A stretch of 45,308 nucleotides of DNA from contig JBBKWG010000113.1 in assembly GCA_037968835.1 (NCBI GenBank), positions 1 through 45,308 of the forward strand, read 5' to 3'. Position numbers and translations under genes: made by a program. The DNA is from JBBKWG01 sp037968835 (GTDB taxonomy: Bacteria; Pseudomonadota; Alphaproteobacteria; Rhodobacterales; Rhodobacteraceae). A model generated the notes under the pieces. The model searched no databases, had not been told where the DNA came from, and saw nothing but the letters and a program-made list of their open reading frames with translations. This document shows positions 9,527 to 16,623 of the stretch, piece by piece; position 1 is the first letter of the stretch; each line of letters begins with the position of its first letter.

Positions 9527-10554
9527 GTGACTCTCCCAAGTCTGGTGGCTGTCTGATCTTTTGGCATGCCGGTTGCGCCCACGTGGCCCAGGCTTTGGCA
9601 ATTCTGGACATCGGCTCGTATTTCACCGGCGGGCAAATCCTGGCCAATCACGACCAATCCTGTCAGCGCGCAATCAAGCGGCATTGGCACCGAAGAATAG
9701 ACGTCGTGCACAACGTTCAGCAGATGCGGGCGCGCCTCGTTGGCAAACCGGACGACGCCCTTGATCCGGAACAGGTTCTCGGCGTGGCGCATGATCAGGA
9801 ATGACATCGTGTCGCGAAATCGGTCCGGATCGAGCGGGCGCGTCAGGGGGATCGAGAAACTCGAAACGCCTTGCGTGTGTGCGTGGACGTGACCGTGCGA
9901 CAACTTCGGCATCGAACGGTCCGGCGACATCGGCGTAAAGCACTTTGCCCGCGCAGCGTCAGTTGAGGCCGCGACGATCTCCGCCAACGGATTGAGTTCG
10001 GCAAGTCGCTTTCGGGCCGACGCAGATTGCGTGGCATCGACAAGGTCGGTTTTGGTCAGCACGATCCGGTCGGCGATCGCGATTTGACGGACGGGTTCGG
10101 GGAACCTCGCAAGCTGATCCTCCAGTCGGTCGGCGGGACAAACGGCCAGCGTCAGGTCGGCGCGGACACCCTTGCGAAGGCGCGGATCGTGTCGCAAACC
10201 GCGAAGGATCGCACCCGGATCGGCAAGGCCCGTAGTCTCGATCACGCAACGTTGAATATCCTGGCGTTCTGCAATCAGGGCCAGCAGCGCCTCGGCGAGA
10301 TCCTCCTGCACTGCACAGCAGACACAGCCGTTCGGCAGACTGACCAACGCAGATCCATCGCCAAGCCGCCCGGCCAGCACCGCACTGTCCACATCAATCT
10401 CGCCGAATTCGTTGACAAGAACCGCAGTTCCCGCAGCGTCGGCACTGTCCAGCCAGGCATTGAGGCAAGTCGTTTTCCCCGCGCCTAGAAAGCCGGTCAG
10501 GACCGTGACGGACAGCCGAACATCCGATGTGGGTGGCTTTGCGGAGTGGGTCAA
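9523..10554 (-). CDS. COG0523/CobW-type G3E GTPase, putative metal chaperone
   Basis: A 343-residue P-loop GTPase of the G3E family, which also contains HypB and UreG. Visible motifs are Walker A GFLGAGKT (residues 21-28), the metal-binding motif GCVCC (Cys77, Cys79, Cys80), ETTGLADP in the switch region, the guanine motif TKTD, a His-rich stretch SHGHVHAH and a CobW C-terminal domain. No ATG fits the N-terminus; TTG at 10554 has AAGGA 8 bases upstream and is preferred. The frame stays open to 11283 but that part is antisense to the next gene. It heads an operon with a peptide/nickel-type importer and faces the hydrogenase operon. COG0523 proteins handle zinc, cobalt, nickel or iron; nickel is inferred here because hypB is missing. 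Confidence 0.88.
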   Translation of the reverse strand: MTHSAKPPTSDVRLSVTVLTGFLGAGKTTCLNAWLDSADAAGTAVLVNEFGEIDVDSAVLAGRLGDGSALVSLPNGCVCCAVQEDLAEALLALIAERQDIQRCVIETTGLADPGAILRGLRHDPRLRKGVRADLTLAVCPADRLEDQLARFPEPVRQIAIADRIVLTKTDLVDATQSASARKRLAELNPLAEIVAASTDAARAKCFTPMSPDRSMPKLSHGHVHAHTQGVSSFSIPLTRPLDPDRFRDTMSFLIMRHAENLFRIKGVVRFANEARPHLLNVVHDVYSSVPMPLDCALTGLVVIGQDLPAGEIRADVQNCQSLGHVGATGMPKDQTATRLGRVT

Positions 10555-10569
10555 GACAGCAATCCTTTC

Positions 10570-10582
10570 CCTTGGGGCAAGG
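10570..10582. promoter_or_regulatory. Inverted repeat in the divergent COG0523/CooC control region
   Basis: Perfect dyad CCTTG-GGG-CAAGG between the two divergent start codons (10554 reverse, 10654 forward). It lies just upstream of the predicted forward -35 and at the leader of the reverse gene, so a protein bound here could control both operons. The MerR-type regulator at 11503-11934 is one possible binder. Confidence 0.35.
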
Positions 10583-10585
10583 TCA

Positions 10586-10614
10586 TTGGATGATTGCTCA
10601 AACCATACTAATAT
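10586..10614 (+). promoter_or_regulatory. Predicted sigma-70 promoter of the hydrogenase operon
   Basis: TTGGAT (10586-10591), a 17-base spacer and TAATAT (10609-10614) make a good housekeeping promoter 40 bases upstream of the CooC-like gene start. It would drive the long forward operon together with the second candidate promoter near 11940. Confidence 0.5.
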
Positions 10615-10653
10615 CCTAGGCTTTTTTTCGTGACTTCCCCGAGGAGAACCATC

Positions 10654-11478
10654 ATGAAAATCGCGACTGTAGGAAAAGGCGGATCTGGAAAGACGACTAT
10701 CGCAGGGACGTTGGCGCGGATATTCGGCACCACCGACAGGCGCATTCTGGCCATTGATGGCGACCCGAATCCGAACTTGGCGTTGATGCTTGGAATGTCG
10801 CCCGATGCAGCGAACGCAATCAGCTATATCCCGCCCGGCGTGATGCAGCGCGGTGCCGAAGTTGACGGCGTTGTCATGATGGAACCGACAATGGCGCGGG
10901 AAGATATCATCCGCGATTTCGCCGTACGCGCCGCGCCCAATGTCGATCTGATCGTGATGGGAAAGCCGGCGCATGGCACGGCCGGTTCCGGCTGCATGTG
11001 CGCCTCTCACCGGGCCGTGCGCGGGTTGATCGCGGAACTGACCTCGATGGGCGAGCACACCGTGACGGATATGGAGGCCGGGCTGGAACACCTCAAGCGT
11101 GGCACGGCGCGGCATGTTGACATGATGCTGGTAGTGGCCGAGCCGTATTACCGATCGCTCGAGGCCGCGATGCGGACCAGCGAACTGGCCCATGAACTGG
11201 GCATCGCGCACGTCAAGGTGGTGGCCAACAAGGTCCGGTCGGACGAGGATATGGAGGCGATCCAGACCTTCTGCGACAAGCACGGGATGGAGATTATCGG
11301 CACCGTCCCATACGACGAAGCGATGATGGATGCCGAGCGTCTGGGCAAGGCCCCGATTGATTACGCATCCGACAGCAAAGGTGTCGCCGCGATTCGTGAA
11401 ATTGCAGAAAAAATAGATGCGATGGCCAGCCCTGCAGGCGGCACCGGTGCCAAGACAGACGCGAACGCCGGGGTCTGA
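10654..11478 (+). CDS. CooC-like nickel-insertion ATPase (MinD/ParA superfamily)
   Basis: A 274-residue ATPase with the deviant Walker A motif GKGGSGKTT (residues 7-15) of the MinD/ParA/CooC group. The Cys114-Met-Cys116 pair in GSGCMCASH matches the CxC motif that binds nickel between CooC monomers, and the spacing from the N-terminus fits CooC. CooC normally matures carbon monoxide dehydrogenase, but no CODH gene is present here. It is the first gene of the hydrogenase operon, which lacks hypA and hypB, so nickel insertion into the hydrogenase large subunit is the attractive inference. ATG at 10654 is preceded by GAGGAG; an upstream GTG at 10630 is less likely. Family assignment is firm, client protein is inferred. 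Confidence 0.85.
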   Translation: MKIATVGKGGSGKTTIAGTLARIFGTTDRRILAIDGDPNPNLALMLGMSPDAANAISYIPPGVMQRGAEVDGVVMMEPTMAREDIIRDFAVRAAPNVDLIVMGKPAHGTAGSGCMCASHRAVRGLIAELTSMGEHTVTDMEAGLEHLKRGTARHVDMMLVVAEPYYRSLEAAMRTSELAHELGIAHVKVVANKVRSDEDMEAIQTFCDKHGMEIIGTVPYDEAMMDAERLGKAPIDYASDSKGVAAIREIAEKIDAMASPAGGTGAKTDANAGV

Positions 11479-11502
11479 GGCAAGTAACCGGGTGGATTGG
11501 CC

Positions 11503-11934
11503 ATGCTAATCGGTTCATTGGCCAAGTCGCTTGATGTCTCCACCAAGACCCTTCGCCACTACGAGCGAATCGGCCTGATCCCGAAAGCCGAGCGTGGTGC
11601 CAACGGGTATCGCACGTTCGCACCCCATGCGGTTCGGCGAGCGCAGCTTGTCGTGAGTCTTCGCAAATTGGGCTTGTCGCTCGACGATGTGGGCGAAATT
11701 CTGGATGCCGACGACGGTCGCAGTTTACGCCAGCGACTGCTGGGCCGCCTGGACGAACAGATCGCCGAGCGCGATTTGAGTATCGCCATGATGCAAGGAC
11801 AGCGCGATGAATTGCAGGCGCGTTTCGATGCGCTGATCGGAACGCCGCGCGACCGCGCCGGCAATTGCATCTGCGGGGCGATGCTGACTTCTTGCGACTG
11901 CGGTCACGAAACTGGGAAGTCGAATGCCAAATGA
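11503..11934 (+). CDS. MerR-family transcriptional regulator with Cys-rich C-terminus
   Basis: A 143-residue regulator. The N-terminal winged helix reads IGSLAKSLDVSTKTLRHYER, the standard MerR DNA-binding start, followed by IGLIPKAERGANGYRTF. A dimerisation coiled coil (about residues 75-115) leads to a tail with CICGAMLTSCDCGH, four Cys and one His that could form a metal site. Metal-sensing MerR proteins place Cys ligands at the end of the coiled coil in this way, though the exact spacing differs from mercury, copper or zinc sensors. It lies between the CooC-like gene and the hydrogenase subunit genes and immediately upstream of a promoter of MerR type. Nickel, another metal or redox state are all possible signals. 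ATG at 11503 has GGTGGA 6 bases upstream. Confidence 0.85.
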   Translation: MLIGSLAKSLDVSTKTLRHYERIGLIPKAERGANGYRTFAPHAVRRAQLVVSLRKLGLSLDDVGEILDADDGRSLRQRLLGRLDEQIAERDLSIAMMQGQRDELQARFDALIGTPRDRAGNCICGAMLTSCDCGHETGKSNAK

Positions 11935-11939
11935 ACGGC

Positions 11940-11971
11940 TTGACCTTACCCTAGGGACAATCTCGTAAGCT
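11940..11971 (+). promoter_or_regulatory. Candidate MerR-type promoter upstream of the hydrogenase small-subunit gene
   Basis: TTGACC (11940-11945) and TAAGCT (11966-11971) are separated by 20 bases, longer than the usual 17, which is the hallmark of MerR-regulated promoters. The spacer contains the palindrome CCCTAGGG (11950-11957). The adjacent MerR gene makes this a natural target. The -10 is imperfect, so activation would be needed. Confidence 0.5.
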
Positions 11972-12012
11972 TATCTGGCAAAATGGCTTTTTCGTCGGAG
12001 GCGAACGACCAG

Positions 12013-13254
12013 ATGGCGCATGACGGCAGCACCCTGACCCAGGACTATCGCCCGACCTTTACCCTTGATGACGGCCCGCTTGACGAGGTTCACGCCTTCT
12101 GGCTGGCGGGAATGAGTTGCGACGGTTGCACCATTTCCGCCGCTGGCGCGCAGAACCCCTCGGTCGAGCAACTCTTGAACGCACGGCTGCCAGGTCTGCC
12201 CAAGATCGTACTGCATCACCCGGTGCTGTCGGTCACTGCGGGCAAAGACTTCATGAAGGCGCACCATGCCGCAGTCGCGGGCAAGTTGGGCAAGCCCTAC
12301 GTCATCCTTTATGAAGGATCGGTCGCGAATGAGGACATCGCCGGGGCCTCGGGCGGGTACTGGTCGGCAATGGGATCAAGTGGCGGTGAGAACCCGCAAC
12401 CGGTCCCGACGGCGCATTGGCTGCGCGATCTGGCACCCGGCGCGGCTGCGGTCATCGCCGTAGGCACCTGCGCGACATGGGGCGGCATACCAGCGGCGGC
12501 GGGCAATGTGACCGGCGCGATGTCGGTGATGGATTATCTGGGCAAGGAGTACCTTAGTGCTCTCGGCTTGCCGCCGATCAATATCCCCGGCTGCGCGCCG
12601 GTTGGTGACAATATCACCGAAACCATCGCCTCGGTCCTGATGTTCCTCGCAGGATTTGGCCCCCTCCCCGAGTTCGACGAGCTAGGTCGCCCGGCATGGC
12701 TGTTCAGCGAGACGGTGCACCGGCGCTGCGTGCTGGCGGGCAATTACGAGGAAGGCAGCTTTGCCACCGAATACGGCGAGCGGAAATGCCTGGTCGAGCT
12801 TGGATGCTGGGGACCGGTGGTGCAATGCAACATTGTCAGCCGCGGTGCCAACGGAAAGATGGGCGGCTGCATGAACACCGGCGGTATCTGCATCGGCTGC
12901 ACCATGCCCGGTTTTCCCGACGCCTTTGCACCGTTCTACAAGCGCCCGCCCGGCTCATTCCTGTCCACAACCTTTAGCCGCAGCACAGGCAGCTTCATCA
13001 AGTATCTGCGGCAATACACCCTCAAAAGCCGCAACCGCACGACGCGGTGGAAGGAAACCGGCGATGTGCCGTCGGGCTGGGCCAAGGTCGACGGCGGATT
13101 CAGCGTCGGCGAGCAGATGGTGGGCGGCTTTTATGAATTCCTCAAGCGCCAGGGAACGCAGTTCAAGGCCGGGTCGGACCGGCAGAAGGAATTGCAGGCG
13201 CCGTCGTCAGCCTATCTGCGGACAATCGCCCGTGACAAGCAAACTGCGGAGTAG
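12013..13254 (+). CDS. [NiFe] hydrogenase small subunit, cytoplasmic type without Tat signal
   Basis: A 413-residue electron-transfer subunit. The proximal cluster motif AGMSCDGCT (Cys36, Cys39) is followed by GTCATWGGIPAA and NIPGCAP, then the medial/distal cluster region (VHRRC, GERKCLVELGCWGP, GGCMNTGGICIGC, TMPGFPD). The order and motifs resemble the group 1h/1l-like clade of aerobic, often high-affinity hydrogenases. Unlike the actinobacterial-type (1h) sequences, CxxC rather than CxxD is present at the proximal site. There is no twin-arginine signal, so the protein should stay on the cytoplasmic side. ATG at 12013 has GGAGG 11 bases upstream; the ATG at 11983 would be almost leaderless from the promoter at 11940-11971. 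Subgroup assignment needs a tree. Confidence 0.93.
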   Translation: MAHDGSTLTQDYRPTFTLDDGPLDEVHAFWLAGMSCDGCTISAAGAQNPSVEQLLNARLPGLPKIVLHHPVLSVTAGKDFMKAHHAAVAGKLGKPYVILYEGSVANEDIAGASGGYWSAMGSSGGENPQPVPTAHWLRDLAPGAAAVIAVGTCATWGGIPAAAGNVTGAMSVMDYLGKEYLSALGLPPINIPGCAPVGDNITETIASVLMFLAGFGPLPEFDELGRPAWLFSETVHRRCVLAGNYEEGSFATEYGERKCLVELGCWGPVVQCNIVSRGANGKMGGCMNTGGICIGCTMPGFPDAFAPFYKRPPGSFLSTTFSRSTGSFIKYLRQYTLKSRNRTTRWKETGDVPSGWAKVDGGFSVGEQMVGGFYEFLKRQGTQFKAGSDRQKELQAPSSAYLRTIARDKQTAE

Positions 13255-13258
13255 CGCC

Positions 13259-13543
13259 ATGAACATGTGGTGGATCATTGGATATTCAGCGGCGGCAGCG
13301 GTGGTGGTTGTGGTCGCGATCCTGCTTCTGGCCATACTGTATCAGGCGCGTCGCATCCGGAAACTGGCGGGCGTGGCGGCAGAGGTGGTCGGCGATATCG
13401 ACGCGAACACCCGGTCGGTCTGGGCGCTGACGCGCACCAACAAGACTGCCGAGGCGCTGCTTGGCGGCGCACAGGCCATCGCGGGAAACACCGCAAAGGT
13501 CCGGAGCGCGGTCTCTCATGATGCACAGGAGGATGCGGCATGA
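13259..13543 (+). CDS. Membrane mini-protein 1 of the hydrogenase operon (type A)
   Basis: 94 residues: one strongly hydrophobic N-terminal span (about residues 4-28) followed by basic residues (QARRIRK) and a roughly 60-residue helical soluble part. ATG at 13259 has GGAG 7 bases upstream and lies 4 bases past the small-subunit stop. The soluble part (ANT, LTRTNKTAEALLGGAQAI) aligns with the next protein (NNT, LLYRTNETVGKILGGAGLI), marking a duplicated family. By the positive-inside rule the tail is cytoplasmic, where it could hold the signal-less hydrogenase at the membrane. No known domain recognised; role is inferred from position only. Confidence 0.8.
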   Translation: MNMWWIIGYSAAAAVVVVVAILLLAILYQARRIRKLAGVAAEVVGDIDANTRSVWALTRTNKTAEALLGGAQAIAGNTAKVRSAVSHDAQEDAA

Positions 13544-13848
13544 TCGATAACCTCACGCTTTGGTGGATCGCTATCGGTGTGGCCGTTGTCGTGGTGATCG
13601 TCGTCGCGGTCCTGCTCATGCTGATTATCAACACCGCCCGTAACATCGAGGCCGGAGCCGCCGTGATCTGGGCCCGCGGCCAGCAGGTTGCCAACAACAC
13701 GATCCATATTCCGCTGCTTTACCGCACCAATGAAACCGTAGGCAAAATCCTGGGCGGGGCGGGGTTGATCCTGCGCGACGCAAAGGCAATCCGGGATCAC
13801 GCGCGAAGTTGTCCCGGCTGTGTCGCCTGTATTGTGGGAGGCAAATGA
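13540..13848 (+). CDS. Membrane mini-protein 2 (type A) with CxxCxxC tail
   Basis: 102 residues starting in an ATGA overlap with the previous gene. One span (about residues 7-31) is followed by a helical part sharing the NT-x-LLYRTNE and LGGAGLI pattern with mini-protein 1. Uniquely in the set it ends in SCPGCVACIVGGK, a CxxCxxC arrangement without a His, so not a c-type heme site. It could bind an iron-sulphur cluster or nickel/zinc, or be redox-active thiols. If the tail faces the cytoplasm it could lie close to the hydrogenase and relay electrons. This is inference; only the span, the paralogy and the Cys motif are seen. Confidence 0.8.
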   Translation: MIDNLTLWWIAIGVAVVVVIVVAVLLMLIINTARNIEAGAAVIWARGQQVANNTIHIPLLYRTNETVGKILGGAGLILRDAKAIRDHARSCPGCVACIVGGK

Positions 13849-14141
13849 TGGTAACTCTTCTGACCCTACTGACCGCTTTGGCCGCACTGCTTTTTCTGGC
13901 CGTGGTGGCGGTCGCGCTGGTGAAGATCGCCAACGTGCTGGAAACCATAGGCGGCACCGGCACAAGCTATCTGGCGAAACTGCGTCTTGGCCTGCGCGCT
14001 ATCGAACGCGAAACCTCGCACCTTCCCGCCGCAGCCGTTCCGCTTAACAAAGGTCTGGCGGATGTCGCGGGCGGACTGATGGCCGTGGACGAAACGCTGG
14101 GCGAGCTACATGAAGCCTTGCTGAAGCAGGAGACCGCATGA
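13848..14141 (+). CDS. Membrane mini-protein 3 (type B)
   Basis: 97 residues. Two ATGs are adjacent (13845 and 13848); GGGAGG at 13836-13841 favours 13848 (6-base spacing). One span covers about residues 3-25, then KIANVLETIGG and a long amphipathic helix ending AVDETLGELHEALLKQ. The segment HLPAAAVPLNKGLADVAGGL resembles mini-protein 5 (APLNGRVDEINAGLMAL), so these two form a second family, type B. The heptad-like spacing of Leu and Ala suggests helix packing with the other small proteins. No known domain recognised. Confidence 0.8.
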   Translation: MVTLLTLLTALAALLFLAVVAVALVKIANVLETIGGTGTSYLAKLRLGLRAIERETSHLPAAAVPLNKGLADVAGGLMAVDETLGELHEALLKQETA

Positions 14142-14443
14142 TGCCCACCGCAGTCGCCGTCATCTGGATCGTTACGCTTGTCATCATCGCGGCGATCATA
14201 GTCCCCGTGGCTGTCAGCCTTCTGCGTCGCGTGCTGAACGCCGCTTGGGCGATCGAGGCCTACATGGCCGACATGAAAACATCCGGCGTGCAGATCGCAG
14301 GCCATACCGGCGCGATACCGGCACTGGACGACACATTGGCGAAGGCCGCCGCGATGATCCCGGTGGCCGAAAACATCAAAGGAAAGACCGGAGCCGTCGC
14401 AACGCTGTTGTCGGAACGCGCCATCCGGAGAGCATCGACATGA
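14138..14443 (+). CDS. Membrane mini-protein 4 (type A-like)
   Basis: 101 residues, ATGA overlap with the previous gene and GGAG 5 bases upstream. One span (about residues 5-29) is followed by SLLRRVL and an helical part with AGHTGAIPALDDTLAKAAAMI, which lines up with the NT-x-L-x-T-x-A pattern of mini-proteins 1 and 2 but is more diverged. It therefore looks like a third, older copy of the type A family. Function unknown; context implies a structural or electron-transfer role in the hydrogenase complex. Confidence 0.8.
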   Translation: MMPTAVAVIWIVTLVIIAAIIVPVAVSLLRRVLNAAWAIEAYMADMKTSGVQIAGHTGAIPALDDTLAKAAAMIPVAENIKGKTGAVATLLSERAIRRAST

Positions 14444-14721
14444 TCGCCGCACTCACGTGGATCAGTGTGATCCTTGCCCTCGTTATCGTGCTGGTCGTTG
14501 CCTATCACCTGATCGGCGTCATCGTGGCTCTGAAACGCGCGGGAGATCACTTGGAAGCACTTGCGGGCGGTCTGGTAAAGGTCCGCGATGATACCGCTCC
14601 GCTGAACGGGCGGGTGGACGAGATCAACGCGGGACTTATGGCCCTCGCTCCACCATTGCTGGCGGCGAATGATAATCTGGCCGCCATCGTCGGCGTCGCT
14701 ACTGCTATGAAACAAAGATAA
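14440..14721 (+). CDS. Membrane mini-protein 5 (type B)
   Basis: 93 residues, ATGA overlap with mini-protein 4. One span (about residues 5-30), then KRAGDHLEALAGGLVKVRDD and APLNGRVDEINAGLMAL, the pattern shared with mini-protein 3. It is the last of five and is followed after 21 bases by the large-subunit gene. The fivefold tandem arrangement, all products with the same single-span plus helical-tail plan, suggests a multimeric membrane assembly rather than five independent functions. Confidence 0.8.
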   Translation: MIAALTWISVILALVIVLVVAYHLIGVIVALKRAGDHLEALAGGLVKVRDDTAPLNGRVDEINAGLMALAPPLLAANDNLAAIVGVATAMKQR

Positions 14722-14742
14722 CCCGCCAAAGGGGCCTGTCAC

Positions 14743-16623
14743 ATGTGCTTTACCAACCTTCCCATCGAGTTTGATGATGACGGCAATGCGTTTCTGAAAG
14801 AGGGCGTCAAGAACCCCTACACCTATCAGACCCGCACGGTGGAGGAGCGCGATGCCAAGCTGAAGGAATTGGCGGTCAAGAATGGCCAGTTGGTCGACAT
14901 CGACTACGATCCGGTGACCCGGGTAGCAGGCGCATTGGCTTTCCATTCCAGCGTCGATCTCAAAGCTGGCAAAATAGTCGACACCAACTCGATGGCAACC
15001 CTGTTCCGCGGTTATGAGGTGATCCTGCGGGGCCGAGATCCGCGCGATGCCGCCTTTATCTCCAGTCGCGCGTGCGGTGTCTGCGGCGGGGTGCACTCCA
15101 CCGCGTCGGCCCTGGCCGTCGAGATGGCGCTGGGCATTAAGCCGCCGCCGCTGGGCATTGTCGTGCGCAACCTGCTGCTGTCCTGCGAATACCTTTATGA
15201 CAATCCGCTGCACCTTTTCGTATTGGCCGGTCCTGACTTCTCCGAGAGTCTGGTCAAGCAGACCAATCCCGAGATCTGGGACAAGGCCGAACGCGCGCCC
15301 TGCAAGCACAAGGACAGGCACGGCTACGCCACCATCGGCGATATCATGCGCGACCTGAACCCTCTGACCGGCAAGCTGTACCTTGAAGCGTTGCAGATGA
15401 CGCGGGTGGCACGCGAGGCCTATGTGCTGCTCGGCGGCAAGTATCCGCACCCCGAGACGATCATCCCAGGCGGCGTGACCACTTTCGTCAACATCTCGGT
15501 GCTGAACGAATTCTACCTGCGGATGGTGAAGTTCTTCGACTATGCCAAGAAATGCATCGGCATCTGGGATGACGTGTTCGATTTCTACTATGACGCCGAT
15601 CCGCGCTATCTGGATTGCGGACGCCTGCCCGCCACCATGATCGACTGCGGTCAGTGGGACCACGAGGATTATTACGACGCGACCTACAAGAACTGCAACG
15701 AATGGGGCATGAAGCGCTGGTCGACGCCGGGCGTTCTGGTCAACGGCGAATTGCTGACCAACCGGCTGACCGACATCAATGTGGGTCTGGAAGAGTTCGT
15801 CGAACATTCGTTCTACGAGAAGTGGGAGGACTACCCGTTCAAGACCGACCCTTCGGGCAATCCGCTGTCGCCCAACCATCCCTGGAACAAGACGACGATT
15901 CCGCGCCCCGGTGCGCAGAATTGGAAGGAACGGTATTCCTGGGCCACGACGCCCACATGGGACCGCAAGACGTTCGAAGCTGGGGCCTATGCACGCGTTT
16001 ACCTCTCGGCGGTGTCCGGCAAGCTTCCGGCGTCGGCGTTCTTCGAATCCACCGGCAACAGCCTGAAATTACGCATCGCCAAGGGCGAGTCCCTGCCGGA
16101 ATTCAATGCCGAATGGAAAGTGCCGGAGGTCTGGAACGCGTTCGAACGCAATCGTGCCCGCGCTTATGCCGTCGGCTTCAACCTGATGGTGACGATGGAA
16201 AACCTGACCCGCGCAATGGATCTGGTCAAGCGTGGCGAAACCAAGGTTGCGACGCCGTTCGAAATCCCCTCCAAGGGCCACTCCATCGGCGTCGGGTTCT
16301 GGGGTGCCGGACGCGGGTTTCTGACCCATCACTGCGAAATCAAGGATGGCTTGCTGGCGAATTACCAGATCGTCACGCCTTCGACGATCAACGCCTGCCC
16401 TCGCACGCCCTGGGGCGAGCCGGGGCCCTATGAGCAGGCGGTGCTGAACACAACCATCGTCGAGAGCAACTTCAAGAACGAAGAAGATTTTCAGGGCATC
16501 GACATCCTGCGCGCGATCCGATCCTTCGATCCCTGCATGCCGTGCACGACGCATGTCATGGTCGAAGGCTCTGACCGGGTGGTGACACGCGAGGTGACGA
16601 CCTGTGCCTGCGGCATCGACTGA
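14743..16623 (+). CDS. [NiFe] hydrogenase large (catalytic) subunit
   Basis: A 626-residue subunit holding the NiFe(CN)2CO centre that splits H2. The N-terminal L1 motif is RACGVCGGVH (Cys111, Cys114, His118) and the C-terminal L2 motif is DPCMPCTTH (Cys598, Cys601, His604). After His604 a 22-residue tail beginning VMVEGSDRV should be cut off by the maturation peptidase encoded at 18362. The tail contains a CAC triplet, unusual for such tails. The protein starts MCFTNLPIEFDDDG and is longer than most group 1 large subunits because of inserts in the middle. The frame 14743-16623 is intact. Nearest relatives by eye are group 1h/1l-like aerobic hydrogenases; exact subgroup uncertain. Confidence 0.95.
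   Translation: MCFTNLPIEFDDDGNAFLKEGVKNPYTYQTRTVEERDAKLKELAVKNGQLVDIDYDPVTRVAGALAFHSSVDLKAGKIVDTNSMATLFRGYEVILRGRDPRDAAFISSRACGVCGGVHSTASALAVEMALGIKPPPLGIVVRNLLLSCEYLYDNPLHLFVLAGPDFSESLVKQTNPEIWDKAERAPCKHKDRHGYATIGDIMRDLNPLTGKLYLEALQMTRVAREAYVLLGGKYPHPETIIPGGVTTFVNISVLNEFYLRMVKFFDYAKKCIGIWDDVFDFYYDADPRYLDCGRLPATMIDCGQWDHEDYYDATYKNCNEWGMKRWSTPGVLVNGELLTNRLTDINVGLEEFVEHSFYEKWEDYPFKTDPSGNPLSPNHPWNKTTIPRPGAQNWKERYSWATTPTWDRKTFEAGAYARVYLSAVSGKLPASAFFESTGNSLKLRIAKGESLPEFNAEWKVPEVWNAFERNRARAYAVGFNLMVTMENLTRAMDLVKRGETKVATPFEIPSKGHSIGVGFWGAGRGFLTHHCEIKDGLLANYQIVTPSTINACPRTPWGEPGPYEQAVLNTTIVESNFKNEEDFQGIDILRAIRSFDPCMPCTTHVMVEGSDRVVTREVTTCACGID

Noticed and set aside
10555..11283. N-terminal extension of the COG0523 GTPase frame beyond 10554
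   Set aside because: The added 243 residues are antisense to the CooC-like gene and the normal G3E start lies at the TTG with a good ribosome site.
10654..11478. CooC-like gene taken as evidence for a carbon monoxide dehydrogenase system
   Set aside because: No CooS, CooF or CODH subunit genes are present anywhere in the window.
14260..15879. 539-codon open frame on the reverse strand opposite the hydrogenase large subunit
   Set aside because: It mirrors the codon pattern of the large-subunit gene in a GC-rich genome, its product is His/Gln/Val-rich with no family-like blocks, and it would cover several well supported genes.
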